This document shows, piece after piece, positions 7,856 through 16,800 of a stretch of DNA of 36,660 bases (the stretch's first letter is position 1; each line of letters begins with the position of its first letter). Source of the stretch: an uncultured Eggerthellaceae bacterium (GTDB lineage Bacteria; Actinomycetota; Coriobacteriia; Coriobacteriales; Eggerthellaceae). The stretch lies in the NCBI GenBank assembly GCA_946618265.1, contig CAMOLA010000016.1, positions 1 to 36,660 on the forward strand. Reading direction: 5' to 3'. The notes under the pieces were generated by a model that saw only the letters and a list, made by a program, of their open reading frames with translations, was not told the origin of the DNA and searched no databases. Made by a program: the position numbers and the translations under genes.

Positions 7856-10252
7856 TTAGAAATCGACGTATGGAATAAGTTCAAGCTCCTCATCAGGCAA
7901 GCCTAGAACTTCGCCGATTTGCTTTGCCGTTATTCTGTCTTCGCAGTCGTAGTTAGCTTGGCTATCTGCACTGAAATTATAATTACCGACTATCTCAACC
8001 GAATAACTCAAATGCTGCTTGTAGCTCGCAGCAAGTGCGTTGTGAACGGCCTGAGCTCGTCGTTGATGATATGAGGACGTGACTATTGTCATTGTTTTTG
8101 CACCGAGCGTCCGAAGGGTCTCCATGGTGTAGACGGCATTCTCCGCGGTTGAGACACCCCGCTCGTCAGCAATCACCCTAGATTCGTCTACACCGCATTC
8201 ATGAACAAGGTATTCTTTCATTAAGGCGGCTTCCGTCTGGTGGTTTGGGTTATTGTCCCCAGTTGCGCCTCCTGAGCACACGATAAGAGTGTTTGGGTAG
8301 GAGCGCGCCGCTGCGGCCGCAGCATCGCATCGACCCCTAAGCTCGTCCTGCATTTCGCCATTTGAAAGGGCGAATCCGAGCACGATAAATGCATGCGTGC
8401 TCTTATTGGGTATTTTCACGGAGGACAGCTCATCCGCCAACTCGCCGCCATCGTAACAATAAAGCCGATATTGCGAATTGGCATAAACATTGTTCCAATG
8501 ATCGACGATGGAGCAAGCCACCTCGTAATCTTGGCTCTCGGCATCCTTCATCGACTTAAGGTCGACATCAATGGCCTTAATCGTTTCGACCGACGGCGCT
8601 TCATAAGCATCGATAAGGTCTGCAAGCAAGCGCCCCATAGTTGTGGCCTCTATGGGCGGTTCGCTCGGCATGGCAACACCAACTTCCTCCTGCGAGTCTA
8701 TGCTAAGTTCGGGAATCTCGCTGTAAGTGAACGTGATTTCATTGTCGTCGCCGGCCTCGACCGTAATCGTCTGGGTTTCAGAGGGCGAAACCGAATAGCC
8801 ATCCTTGCTGGGGGCGCGCTCGGTGACGGCGGTCCCAGCCTTCACGCCGCTAACGCTTTTCGGATCGAACACATCGCCTTCGCCACCCCGGTAGTAAACC
8901 ATGTAGCTCGCCTCTTTGGGCGAAGCAAACACAAATGCAATCGCCACTATCGCGATAATCGACAGCGCCACGACAGATACGACGAAGATGAGCCTCGTCA
9001 AGTCGGGAGGGCCTTCCCACCCGCAGTAGCACTTTGACGAGCCCCGAGGGAGCTCCCTTTCGCACCTCGGGCAGAGCGCTGGAGTAGGCTTAGCCCAGAA
9101 TGGCGGCTTACGCTTTTTTCCTTGATCAAGCGCGGCGTCGGGCCCAATCCCGCCGTCTTCAGAGTCCTCGTTAGGCTCTTCGACATCCTCGTCGTTCCCG
9201 CCTTGTCCCTGATTGTCATGAGACGGCACATCTATATTAATGATAGGTATCGCTTCTGGTTGGTCACGTTCTTGCCGTTCTCGGTTTTCCAGCCCTCTTT
9301 GGCTCTCGATTTCTTGTTTGCGCTGTTCGGTTAGGCCGCGCCCTTCGCCCCATGCGACCAGGTCGGCGTGAAGCTCCCGTGCCGATCGGTACCTCTTGCC
9401 GGGATCCGCCTGGCACGCCTTGAGCACGATTTCGGCCAGCGCTTCGCTTGCTTCGCTCGGGGCGGGCAGCTCGTCGCCCCTCAGCCTGCGGAGCAGCGCC
9501 TGCTCCATGTCGTCGGCGGTGAACGCCCGTGGAGCAAGAGGGAGGAACGGGAACCTCATCTTGTTGAGGTACCTGTACAGCATTATCCCCAGCGAGTAGA
9601 CGTCGACGTTGCCGCCGTACCTCTGCCCGCGCACCACCTCGGGGGCCATGTAGGGGCCGGTGCCCTTCTGCGAGTAGACGGACTTCGTGCTGCTCTCGAT
9701 CTGGCGCGAGATGCCGAAGTCTCCCAGCTTGTAGTCGCCGAACGCGCTGCGGAAGACGTTCTCGGGCTTCACGTCGCGGTGGACCACGCCCCGCTCCTCG
9801 CAGCAGACGAGCGCGTTGCAGATGTCGATGCCGATGCGAACGGCCTCCTCGGCGTCCGGAGGACCGGCTTCCTTCTGGTAGTCGGCAAGGCTCTGGAGGA
9901 GCTCCATCCTGATGCAGATGGTCCAGCCGACGCTGTCCTCGTGCTCGACGAGCCTGTAGTCCTCGATGGCGACCACGTTGCGAGCGCCCTTGAGCGATTC
10001 CATCACGGCGATCTCGTTGACGATGTTCCGCGCGGTGCTCTCGAAGTAGCTCCTGATGGAAAGGTTGTCCATCCCCATGTTGGCCAGGCTGGCTATCTCG
10101 GACGCGTCCTGCGGAATCTCGATGAGCTTCGCGGCGGCATACGAGGTGTGCCCGAACTCGCTCCGGGACATGCGGTAGACCTTGCCGTATGCCCCCTGCC
10201 CAAGGAGCTCCTCGGCGTGCCAGCCCTCCCATATGGTGTTGATATCAGCCAT
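7856..10252 (-). CDS. Transmembrane Ser/Thr kinase fused to a DUF218 domain (paralogue 2)
   Basis: A 798-residue multidomain protein. Residues 1-~300 are an active-looking kinase (GQGAYGKVY, AAKLIEI, HRDVKPENV near 159, DFGIS near 179), close to the paralogue at 6086-7639. A zinc-ribbon-like CPRC...CYC cluster follows at ~392-412, then a membrane helix at ~420-446. Outside lies one MucBP-like repeat (~450-515, starting YMVYYRGGEGDV) and, from ~600 to 765, a DUF218/YdcF-SanA-like domain: AFIVLGFALSNG, IVCSGGATGD, an acidic TEAALMKEYL, and RGVSTAENAVYT. In known members DUF218 is linked to envelope functions, and the fold suggests a nucleotide or metal-independent ligand site. It starts 5 bp after a DUF4176 gene, so translation is probably coupled. 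The kinase-DUF218 combination is unusual. Confidence 0.88.
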   Translation of the reverse strand: MADINTIWEGWHAEELLGQGAYGKVYRMSRSEFGHTSYAAAKLIEIPQDASEIASLANMGMDNLSIRSYFESTARNIVNEIAVMESLKGARNVVAIEDYRLVEHEDSVGWTICIRMELLQSLADYQKEAGPPDAEEAVRIGIDICNALVCCEERGVVHRDVKPENVFRSAFGDYKLGDFGISRQIESSTKSVYSQKGTGPYMAPEVVRGQRYGGNVDVYSLGIMLYRYLNKMRFPFLPLAPRAFTADDMEQALLRRLRGDELPAPSEASEALAEIVLKACQADPGKRYRSARELHADLVAWGEGRGLTEQRKQEIESQRGLENRERQERDQPEAIPIINIDVPSHDNQGQGGNDEDVEEPNEDSEDGGIGPDAALDQGKKRKPPFWAKPTPALCPRCERELPRGSSKCYCGWEGPPDLTRLIFVVSVVALSIIAIVAIAFVFASPKEASYMVYYRGGEGDVFDPKSVSGVKAGTAVTERAPSKDGYSVSPSETQTITVEAGDDNEITFTYSEIPELSIDSQEEVGVAMPSEPPIEATTMGRLLADLIDAYEAPSVETIKAIDVDLKSMKDAESQDYEVACSIVDHWNNVYANSQYRLYCYDGGELADELSSVKIPNKSTHAFIVLGFALSNGEMQDELRGRCDAAAAAARSYPNTLIVCSGGATGDNNPNHQTEAALMKEYLVHECGVDESRVIADERGVSTAENAVYTMETLRTLGAKTMTIVTSSYHQRRAQAVHNALAASYKQHLSYSVEIVGNYNFSADSQANYDCEDRITAKQIGEVLGLPDEELELIPYVDF

Positions 10253-10253
10253 G
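10179..10253 (-). repeat. 75-bp segment identical to 7566-7640
   Basis: Start region of the 798-residue kinase gene, identical base for base to the start of the other kinase gene at 7566-7640. The match ends one base outside the start codon, so the ribosome binding regions are not included. Confidence 0.85.
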
Positions 10254-10257
10254 ACGT

Positions 10258-10542
10258 TTATTCCAAACGATAATCGGATTCCGCAGAAATCAGTTCCGAG
10301 ACTCCCGCTAGAACCTCACGGCCGAAATCGTCCAGATATCCCCTGTGTACCACCCTCGATACATCTACTTCGTCAATGAGAATTGCCGCATTTTCTAGCA
10401 GCGCCCCCACCGGGAATGGCACAACTAGGTACTCTGCGCTATCGGTCTCCGTTTGGGGAAAGAAGCCTATCACCATGAAAAGTGGCGCTTGCTCACGCGG
10501 CACTTCAACGACACTCCCAATAGGCAGCAAGTCCTTATTCAT
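10258..10542 (-). CDS. DUF4176 family protein (T7SS-associated)
   Basis: A 94-residue protein starting MNKDLLPIGSVVEV. The ATG at 10542 is preferred over in-frame ATGs at 10548 and 10572, because AGAAGG lies 8 nt upstream and the overlap with the previous gene is then only 8 bp. The opening LLPIGSVV, the central YLVVPFPVGAL and the late VVHRGYLDD match the DUF4176 pattern. Such proteins recur beside T7SSb substrate genes in Bacillota, where some act as accessory or targeting partners for LXG-type substrates. The exact role here is unproven. It is followed 5 bp later by the kinase-DUF218 gene. Confidence 0.72.
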   Translation of the reverse strand: MNKDLLPIGSVVEVPREQAPLFMVIGFFPQTETDSAEYLVVPFPVGALLENAAILIDEVDVSRVVHRGYLDDFGREVLAGVSELISAESDYRLE

Positions 10543-10891
10543 CTGCATCACCTTCTTCCTCGGAAGGCTCATCCAGGTACAGCCTCAGCGCTTCCATGAG
10601 GAGCATGATGTCTTCGTAGCTTGCCTGCCTCGCTTTTTCATCAAGCTCGGCAAGCCGCATCAGATACGCCCGAGTCACATCATCCGCATACCCCTCAAAA
10701 AGCACTTCGTGTTTGATGTCAATAGTGGAAGAGCAGAAACTGCGTTCGTCAAGGTATCCAAGCGGGTAGGGGATTAGCAGATATGCCAATCCGGTCATAT
10801 CGCCCTCTTCGTGAAGTCGATATCCTGCAACCACAAATGTCGACTCATCGCCCACCCTTATCGCGGTGCCTATGGGATGAACCGTTTGCAT
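10535..10891 (-). CDS. DUF4176 family protein (T7SS-associated)
   Basis: A 118-residue acidic protein starting MQTVHPIGTAIRVGD, with AGGAG 8 nt upstream inside the end region of the preceding candidate substrate gene. The core shows the DUF4176 layout: a PIGTAIRV opening, FVVAGYRLHEEG, LLIPYPLGYLDE and VLFEGYADD. A longer acidic helical C-terminus (ending SEEEGDADE) separates it from its smaller neighbour. The gene lies directly after the 351-residue WXG/LXG-like protein, with an 11-bp gap, so it is a candidate chaperone, adaptor or immunity partner for that protein. This is inference from position. Confidence 0.7.
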   Translation of the reverse strand: MQTVHPIGTAIRVGDESTFVVAGYRLHEEGDMTGLAYLLIPYPLGYLDERSFCSSTIDIKHEVLFEGYADDVTRAYLMRLAELDEKARQASYEDIMLLMEALRLYLDEPSEEEGDADE

Positions 10892-10902
10892 GACACAGTC
10901 TC

Positions 10903-11958
10903 CTATCTCGAGCCGATTGAGCCGCCACTGCCGGGCGCGTTATTCGCTGCTTTTATCAGCCTTGAAGTAACACGGGAAACGCCTTTATCGATTTGGTCTT
11001 GTGCAGCATCGACATAGCCCGGCATTTTCTTTCCTGTAAAACCGCGCCATAATGTGTCGGCTATTTTCTTTCCGCCCTCGTACATAGCGTTGGTTTTCAG
11101 GAAATTTGTCACACTGCTGCTGGGCTGAACCAACACTCTGGAACCCATGAGAGCATTCAAGTTTTTGGCCCTTGTCGTGATTTCGGTCGCTGCTGCTACT
11201 TGTTTTTTAACCATGTAAGAAACGGTAAAGGCCGCGCAATGAGGTACTTCAGCGAGAAGAAAGTCTCCGAGCTCCCAAAGCGCAGCGGGAACAGTTGCTG
11301 CAATGCCCCACCCAAGTCCATGCTCTTTTGTGACTTTGGTTACCCAGTCCTGAGCCCTCTTGTTTCTGGCTTCGCCCCGATCCATTGCGTCGGGCAAAAA
11401 CGACGGCAAACCGATAATTCCTGCGACAACTCCATAAGACGATTTGAAGTCCTCATAAATGCCGTCATCCTTGTTCGGGCTAGTTGCCATATCGACTATA
11501 TTCTCAATTCCTTCAACTTTGCCGATTCCGTCTTCCACATAGCTTTTGATTACGTTCATCACAAAGCTATTAGATACGCCTTTCCCCTGCTGGATTTCGA
11601 CGTCTTCGCAAAGCGATTCGACAACGCTTCGCAAAGCGTTACTCAAGCGGTCGCTCGAGTTCTCCATAGCGCTATCGACGATAGCGGCTTTTGCCTCGGT
11701 TTCGCATTGGCGATAAGCTTCAGCTATCCTCCCCATCCGGGCGGATGCGGTCCTAGTGCCTTCCGCGGCTTTGCTGATGGAGCCGCTTGCTACGCCAATC
11801 TTTGCGGGGTAGCCCTTGTTGGCTAAGGATCTTATTCCGCCAAGGCTATTCCCGATACTGTTTACGCTCGATGCTATTTCATCTGCGCGTGAACCCAGGC
11901 TTTTCAATTCAGCCTTAAGATTCTCCAACTGTGCTACATCTGCAGTGAAGTCAGCCAT
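10903..11958 (-). CDS. Candidate T7SS substrate with WXG/LXG-like N-terminus
   Basis: A 351-residue protein. Residues ~1-110 are a long helical region (opening MADFTADVAQLENLKAEL) with Ala/Ser-rich heptad-like spacing similar to WXG100 or LXG N-termini, but with a GYPA turn rather than a clear WxG. Residues ~110-350 are unassigned, with two moderately hydrophobic stretches (VVAGIIGLPSFLP, and ATVPAALWELGDFLL through AFTVSYMV) and a Gly/Ser-rich end. It has no signal peptide. It follows five WXG100 genes and precedes two DUF4176 genes, the order typical of T7SSb substrate modules. No known toxin motif was recognised, so calling it a toxin would be unsupported. Its ribosome binding site is weak (GGGGCGACG before the ATG). 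Confidence 0.65.
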   Translation of the reverse strand: MADFTADVAQLENLKAELKSLGSRADEIASSVNSIGNSLGGIRSLANKGYPAKIGVASGSISKAAEGTRTASARMGRIAEAYRQCETEAKAAIVDSAMENSSDRLSNALRSVVESLCEDVEIQQGKGVSNSFVMNVIKSYVEDGIGKVEGIENIVDMATSPNKDDGIYEDFKSSYGVVAGIIGLPSFLPDAMDRGEARNKRAQDWVTKVTKEHGLGWGIAATVPAALWELGDFLLAEVPHCAAFTVSYMVKKQVAAATEITTRAKNLNALMGSRVLVQPSSSVTNFLKTNAMYEGGKKIADTLWRGFTGKKMPGYVDAAQDQIDKGVSRVTSRLIKAANNAPGSGGSIGSR

Positions 11959-11981
11959 CGTCGCCCCGTTCGCTCACACAT

Positions 11982-12302
11982 TCAGCTCAACGTATAGTCG
12001 GAAACAGTGTTTGCAATCACACCTGCTTGCCTCTCGGCTTCCTTCTCGAGGTCGCACAGCCGTTGGAGTTCGGCGACTTCCGTTTCGAGGTTTTCGCTTG
12101 CCTTGTTGAAGTTGGCGACGAGCGTGCTCATCTTCTGCGCGTAAGCGTCTGAGGCATTCGATCGCCATGCTCCCTGCAGGGACGATGCGTTCGATTGGAG
12201 GCTGCCTTCGAGGGCCGATATTTGCCCACTTGCGGCGTGAAACTTGTTGATTGCTGAGTCAAGTGCATTGAAATCGACGATTACAGTGTCTGCGCTAGGC
12301 AT
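11982..12302 (-). CDS. WXG100 superfamily protein
   Basis: A 106-residue protein with a strong AAGGAGG 8 nt before the ATG. It reads as two amphipathic helices joined by a turn at GAWRSNASDAYAQKM, where the usual W-x-G is W-R-S. The C-terminus ends ANTVSDYTLS, almost the same as the ending of the WXG100 protein at 13005-13328. Members of this family form helical-hairpin dimers and are exported by EssC-type ATPases. It lies between another WXG100 gene and the candidate large substrate, so it may be the partner of either. Confidence 0.8.
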   Translation of the reverse strand: MPSADTVIVDFNALDSAINKFHAASGQISALEGSLQSNASSLQGAWRSNASDAYAQKMSTLVANFNKASENLETEVAELQRLCDLEKEAERQAGVIANTVSDYTLS

Positions 12303-12336
12303 GGTTGGTTCCTCCTTGAATCGTATTGATCGAGCT

Positions 12337-12609
12337 TTAGGCTTCTGCGGCCTGATAGGTGTTCAGAATTTCAACGAGCTTGCTGTGGTGATCCACGGCA
12401 CTGGTGTAGAGGCCTTCCACTGCCTGCTTGTACTCAGCGAAGCGCTGGCTGAACCTCGATTTGTTCGGTCCGTACCAGAGCTGGTCGTTCAGCAGTTCCT
12501 CTTCGGTTTTGTTCATGTCGTCAATCTGCGACCTCAAATCCTCGATGATTTTCTCCAGCTGGCTGGCGCCCTGCGTCGCCTCGTCGAAATGAAGCTCGTA
12601 ACCGTCCAT
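12337..12609 (-). CDS. WXG100 superfamily protein
   Basis: A 90-residue helical hairpin protein starting MDGYELHFDEATQGA, with AAAGGTGG before the ATG. The turn is QLWYGPNKSRFSQRF, containing the canonical W-Y-G. The last residues, NTYQAAEA, contain a Y-x-x-x-E pattern, the secretion signal known from the mycobacterial T7SSa. It may pair with one of the neighbours lacking that tail. Confidence 0.82.
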   Translation of the reverse strand: MDGYELHFDEATQGASQLEKIIEDLRSQIDDMNKTEEELLNDQLWYGPNKSRFSQRFAEYKQAVEGLYTSAVDHHSKLVEILNTYQAAEA

Positions 12610-12665
12610 GTCAATCCACCTTTCTAATCGAGCGCCCCATTGGCGCTAGAAACCCAACTATGCGA

Positions 12666-12995
12666 CTAGCGGCTCGCCCCGTCCTTCGCCTTTTTAGCTG
12701 CGACGCGTGCCGCCCTTAGTTGGCTAATTTGTTTCCTCTCATATGCGTTCGCGGTTTGCTCGATAGCCGAGGCCAGCTCCTCGAGTCTCGCTGCGGATTT
12801 CTGCAGAGATGACACCCGGCCGTTCAGGCTTTGCTTGAACTTCTGCGCGCTTGATCCAGTCCAGGCAGAATCAATCTTTCCTGCTACACTCTGGTAATCA
12901 CCAATCAGCAAATGAAGATCACCAGCCTTGTCACGCAATTCGGACGCCTTGTCCCTTGCCCTATTGCAATCGATATAGACATCTTGCTCAAGCAT
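12666..12995 (-). CDS. WXG100 superfamily protein
   Basis: A 109-residue protein with AAGGAG 5 nt before its ATG; that site includes the TAA of the preceding gene, a sign of translational coupling. The turn SAWTGSSAQKFKQ has the canonical W-T-G. The C-terminal helix is long and strongly basic (RAARVAAKKAKDGASR), unlike the other four family members in the cluster. No Y-x-x-x-D/E pattern is present near the end, so it may be the non-signal partner of a heterodimer. Confidence 0.8.
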   Translation of the reverse strand: MLEQDVYIDCNRARDKASELRDKAGDLHLLIGDYQSVAGKIDSAWTGSSAQKFKQSLNGRVSSLQKSAARLEELASAIEQTANAYERKQISQLRAARVAAKKAKDGASR

Positions 12996-13004
12996 CTGTA
13001 CTCC

Positions 13005-13328
13005 TTAGGCAAGCGTGTAGTCGGATACTGCGTTGGCCAAGCTTTCGGTGCGGAAGATGACCTCGGAATACAGCCCCTGATAGGCCAGCAGGTCTTTCGG
13101 ATAGCCCTTCAACTCCTCGAGGGCATCGCGGGCATCCTGCACCACCGCGTTGCATACCAAGCGAGCTGCATCTCCTGCATCGCCCTGCCAATACGAGTCG
13201 CTTGCCGCAAGGGTTCTAGATATCTTGTCCAAGGCCGAGCTGCAGTCAGCAATTCGCCCATATGCTAGTTCTGCCTTTTCTTGAAGCTCTTGCGGGCTTA
13301 CGAGTATTGTTCCTGATGTAACTGTCAT
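13005..13328 (-). CDS. WXG100 superfamily protein
   Basis: A 107-residue protein whose turn DSYWQGDAGDAARLV carries the canonical W-Q-G. The end, ANAVSDYTLA, is nearly identical to that of the 106-residue protein at 11982-12302, although the rest differs. AAGGCGG precedes the start and overlaps the stop region of the next gene upstream (13340), as at other junctions of this operon. Confidence 0.8.
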   Translation of the reverse strand: MTVTSGTILVSPQELQEKAELAYGRIADCSSALDKISRTLAASDSYWQGDAGDAARLVCNAVVQDARDALEELKGYPKDLLAYQGLYSEVIFRTESLANAVSDYTLA

Positions 13329-13339
13329 ATAGCGCCGCC

Positions 13340-13630
13340 TTAAAACGAAGCCAAACCTGCGACGTCGGATTCGCAGTGACCGTACCTCTCGTTGACAGTA
13401 GCTATGCTCTTCACATAACTGTCCAGCTGTTCTTGCGCCTTCTTAATCAGCCTTAGTCGATTGGCGTAATCCTTCGCGAACTTATCGTGGTTTCCACCTT
13501 TCCAGGTAGCGTTCAGCTCTTCGACGCTCTTGTTCATGTCTGAAACAGCCTTTGCTAGTACCTGTAATTCGTTTTCGGACACTTTCCTCGCATTCCCTAT
13601 CGAGTCCGTGTTGACCTTTATCCGTTTCAT
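13340..13630 (-). CDS. WXG100 superfamily protein
   Basis: A 96-residue protein with turn NATWKGGNHDKFAKDY (canonical W-K-G) between two amphipathic helices. Near the end is YGHCE, a Y-x-x-x-E pattern like T7SSa export signals. The ribosome binding region TAAGGCGG includes the stop of the EsaB-like gene 10 bp upstream. As the first WXG100 gene after essC and the esaB-like gene, it is a good candidate for the core EsxA-type subunit. Confidence 0.82.
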   Translation of the reverse strand: MKRIKVNTDSIGNARKVSENELQVLAKAVSDMNKSVEELNATWKGGNHDKFAKDYANRLRLIKKAQEQLDSYVKSIATVNERYGHCESDVAGLASF

Positions 13631-13640
13631 ATCGACCGCC

Positions 13641-13889
13641 TTAAATCAGCATGAGCTTGCTTCCCGGAGTAACATGGCATTCGTAAAGGGTCCTCTCGCG
13701 GGGGAGAACGCGTCCGCGCTCGACATCGCAGAGAATCGCCCCGTCGGCACCGTTCTCCCAACGGCACCCCTCACGGGCCCCTATAACGGACATCACCTCT
13801 TCAATGAGGGCCGGGATCCTCACGTGCTCGTTGACGCTGAACTCGTAGGATCTCGTCAGCGCAGGAACGCTGACTTCACATCTAAGCAT
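13641..13889 (-). CDS. EsaB/YukD-like ubiquitin-fold protein
   Basis: An 82-residue protein with AGGAGG 6 nt before the ATG, whose start overlaps the end of essC by 8 bp. Length, beta-strand-rich character and gene position fit the YukD/EsaB family: a first strand LRCEVSVPAL, an acidic helix region HVRIPALIEEVMSVIG, a central GAILCD, and a final GSKLMLI strand. In Bacillota T7SSb, EsaB is a small cytosolic component needed for or modulating secretion. Assignment rests on fold pattern and context, since sequence conservation in this family is low. Confidence 0.68.
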   Translation of the reverse strand: MLRCEVSVPALTRSYEFSVNEHVRIPALIEEVMSVIGAREGCRWENGADGAILCDVERGRVLPRERTLYECHVTPGSKLMLI

Positions 13890-16800
13890 CTGCCACCTCC
13901 TGCACGATTACGCCCGGCCTCTCCGCTGGGGCGTCGCTCGTATCCGCCTGTACCAAATCGACCTCGGGCACGATGACGCCGTTGCCGTCCGGATAGGTGT
14001 CGCTCGTGGCCACGAGGGCGACCGTCGGCCCCTCGGCTTTCGCCTGCGCGTTGAACCCTTTGATGTAGTCGAACCGCAGGAGCTGTTGTGCCGATACGTT
14101 TCCGCCAAAGTGTGCTCCGGTCTTGTCGCACAGCACCCGCGAGTAGAATGCGGTTCCCTTTGCGGATGTCGCGACACTCTGGTCTATTCCCGCAAACAGG
14201 TAGACCTGGTGGAACCACGCCTTGTCGCTGAACACCTCGAAGAACTGGGACACGTCTCGCACGTCGGTTGACGGCGAGTAGAGCCCCTCGGTGAAGTCGG
14301 GCAGATCCTCGATGAACAGGAATACCCTGCGTACGTCCTGCATCCCGAGGTAGATTTCACCCTCGTCGAGGCCAGCCATCTCCAGCTCGCGCTTCTTCTT
14401 GTTTCGCCGCTGCAACTCTGCGCCGAAAGTTTCGAAGAACGCCTCGTAGCCGTGCTCGTCGGAGTAGTAAGTGGCGCCGCACCGCTCGGCTGCCTGCCGC
14501 AGAGGACCTGCGCCTTTGCCGAACACATAGATGTCGCCGTCCTTGCGCGCTGCCATCTCCACGAGAAGCGCCATGAAATTTCGTCGCCCCGAGCGCTCCT
14601 TGCCAGACACTGCGAAGCAGAAGATGCGGCTCAAATCCAACGCCGTGGGCTGCGCGCTCGTCCAGTCGTAGCCGATGGGAAGGCTCCGGTCGTCCGCAAG
14701 CATGTCGCACACCTCGCGCAGTCCCAGATACTTCGAGAGTTTCGGCTCCGCCGGGATGGTTGGCACCTTGCGAGCGCCGTCGCCTTCCCATCCCATGGCC
14801 ATCCGTTTGCATGCCCTGCGAATCTTGTCGCTCGCCAGCTTGTCGTCATCCTCGTTGCCCGGGATCGCCACCTGAAACTCTAGGGCGGTGCCGTTCCTCA
14901 CCACCAGGCCGCGACCGGGGACGCCCTCGCATGGCAGGACTTCGCAGCGGGTCACGTTCAGCACCTCGCGGTAGTCGTACGCGTTATTCATCTCCAGGCA
15001 TACGCGGCCCCTTATCGCGTCTGCCAGCCTCGATGGAATCTCGCCCATTCCTATGCCGGTTCCCGTCAGGACCAGATAAATCCCGTAGCTCGGACCCTCC
15101 TTCGCCAGAGCCAACATGTCCTTGTCGTGTGCCCCATCCGTCTTCTCTTGGAACGAGCCGTAGTTGTCTATCGCTAGGAGCACTGCGGGCACTGGCGTTT
15201 CCGACGTACTCACGAGTTGCGCGAAATTCATGCCGTGCAGAGTCTTCTTGCGTTCAGCTAATATGCCGTTCAACAGGAAGAACAGCTTGCTTATCGGGTC
15301 CGCGTCTTCCTCGAAGAGCACGCCGCCGACATGCGGGGCATCGCGCAGAAAGCCGAGCTTGCGGCTGCTGTAGTCGACGCAGTACACGTTCAGCTCGTCT
15401 GGGGTGTAGCGTTGCATCAGCGTGAAGAGCAGCCCTTGCAGGAGCGTGCTCTTCCCGGTCATTGCCGCCCCGAATATCGCGAGGTTGCCACCTGTGGCGA
15501 AGTCCACCGTGACGGGAGCCTGGTACTGGTGCTCCGGGTCGTCGAGGAGCCCGATGCAGGTCTCGAGCGCCCAATCGCCACCCTTCCCCCTGCCCTCCAG
15601 GTAGCCTTCGGCTAAGCCGCTCCTCGCCACAACCTCCATCGGCAGGTACTTCGGGAGCTCTGGCAGCCAAAGCGCGTCGCGCAGCTCCAGGTCGTGGTCG
15701 CGAGCGACTTCGGCGAGCTCCTCCACGACGGAGTCGAGCTGCGTCCGGGCCGCCTTCTCAGGCAACGCGAGCCCCATGGACCGAGCCAGGTCTTTGAGCA
15801 TGCCGGGGTCGGCATTCCGCCCAGCATCCCGACTTGTGCACAGCTCGTACACCTGCACCAGGTTGGCTATTCGCTCGTCGTTGCCCTCGCTGCGTTGGAT
15901 TCCCCACCCATGCTCGTCGAAGGCGGCGTAGAACCGCTCGTTCGCTCTACGCGCCGAACGGGGGTCCGAGAGATAGGCCTTCGGGGTCGTGCCCGCGTCC
16001 CTCAGCGAGGGCCCTACCGTGTCGACGAGGCCCTGGGCCCATTCGAGCGCTTCCTGCTCGCGCTTAACCGCGAGATGGTGCGTGCCCGTCATCTTGGTCT
16101 TGCCGGTTACTGTTATCAGCCGGGCGATTTCCGCGTGATTAGCCAGCGGATCCGCAGGATAGGGCGCCCTGCTCCATGCGCTTTGGAACATCTCGAACAG
16201 CTCGTCGTTGCCTACGCGCAGTATGCCGCGCCCCTTCTGGGTGATGTAGGCAGCATCGGCACGTTGCAGCATGTCCTTACTGTCCTGGGGCGTCTGCACC
16301 TTCAGGCAAAGCCTGAAGCGGCTGTTGCTGGAGATCTTGTCGTCGACGACGCCGGATGGCTTCTGCGTCGCCAGCACCAGATGAACGCCCAAGCTCCTGC
16401 CGATAGCGGCGACGCTCACCAGCTCCGTCATGAAGTCCGGGAATTGCTTCTTCAGCTCGGCGAACTCGTCGACCGCGATAACAAGGTGCGGCAACGGCCG
16501 ATCGACCTCGCCGTTCTTGTACATCTTCGCGTAGTCGTATACGTCGTTTGCTCCGACATCAGCAAGGAGGCGCTGACGCCTCTCGTTTTCGCTCTTGATG
16601 GACACAAGGGCCCTCTGGATCTGGTTGCCACCCAGGTTCGTGATGGTTCCCGCCAGGTGCGGCAGGCGCCCCCTCGGGCCGTCGAACTGGTTCGCGAGCC
16701 CGCCGCCCTTGAAGTCGACCAGCAGGAACGAAACGTCCTCGGGGCTGTAGTTCACGGCGAGCGACAGAATCCACGTCATAAGCGTCTCCGACTTGCCGGA

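Noticed and set aside
9264..10273. Long open frames on both strands over the kinase domain
   Set aside because: They are shadows of the kinase gene in other frames; composition is Arg/Ala-biased and the real frame has all kinase motifs.
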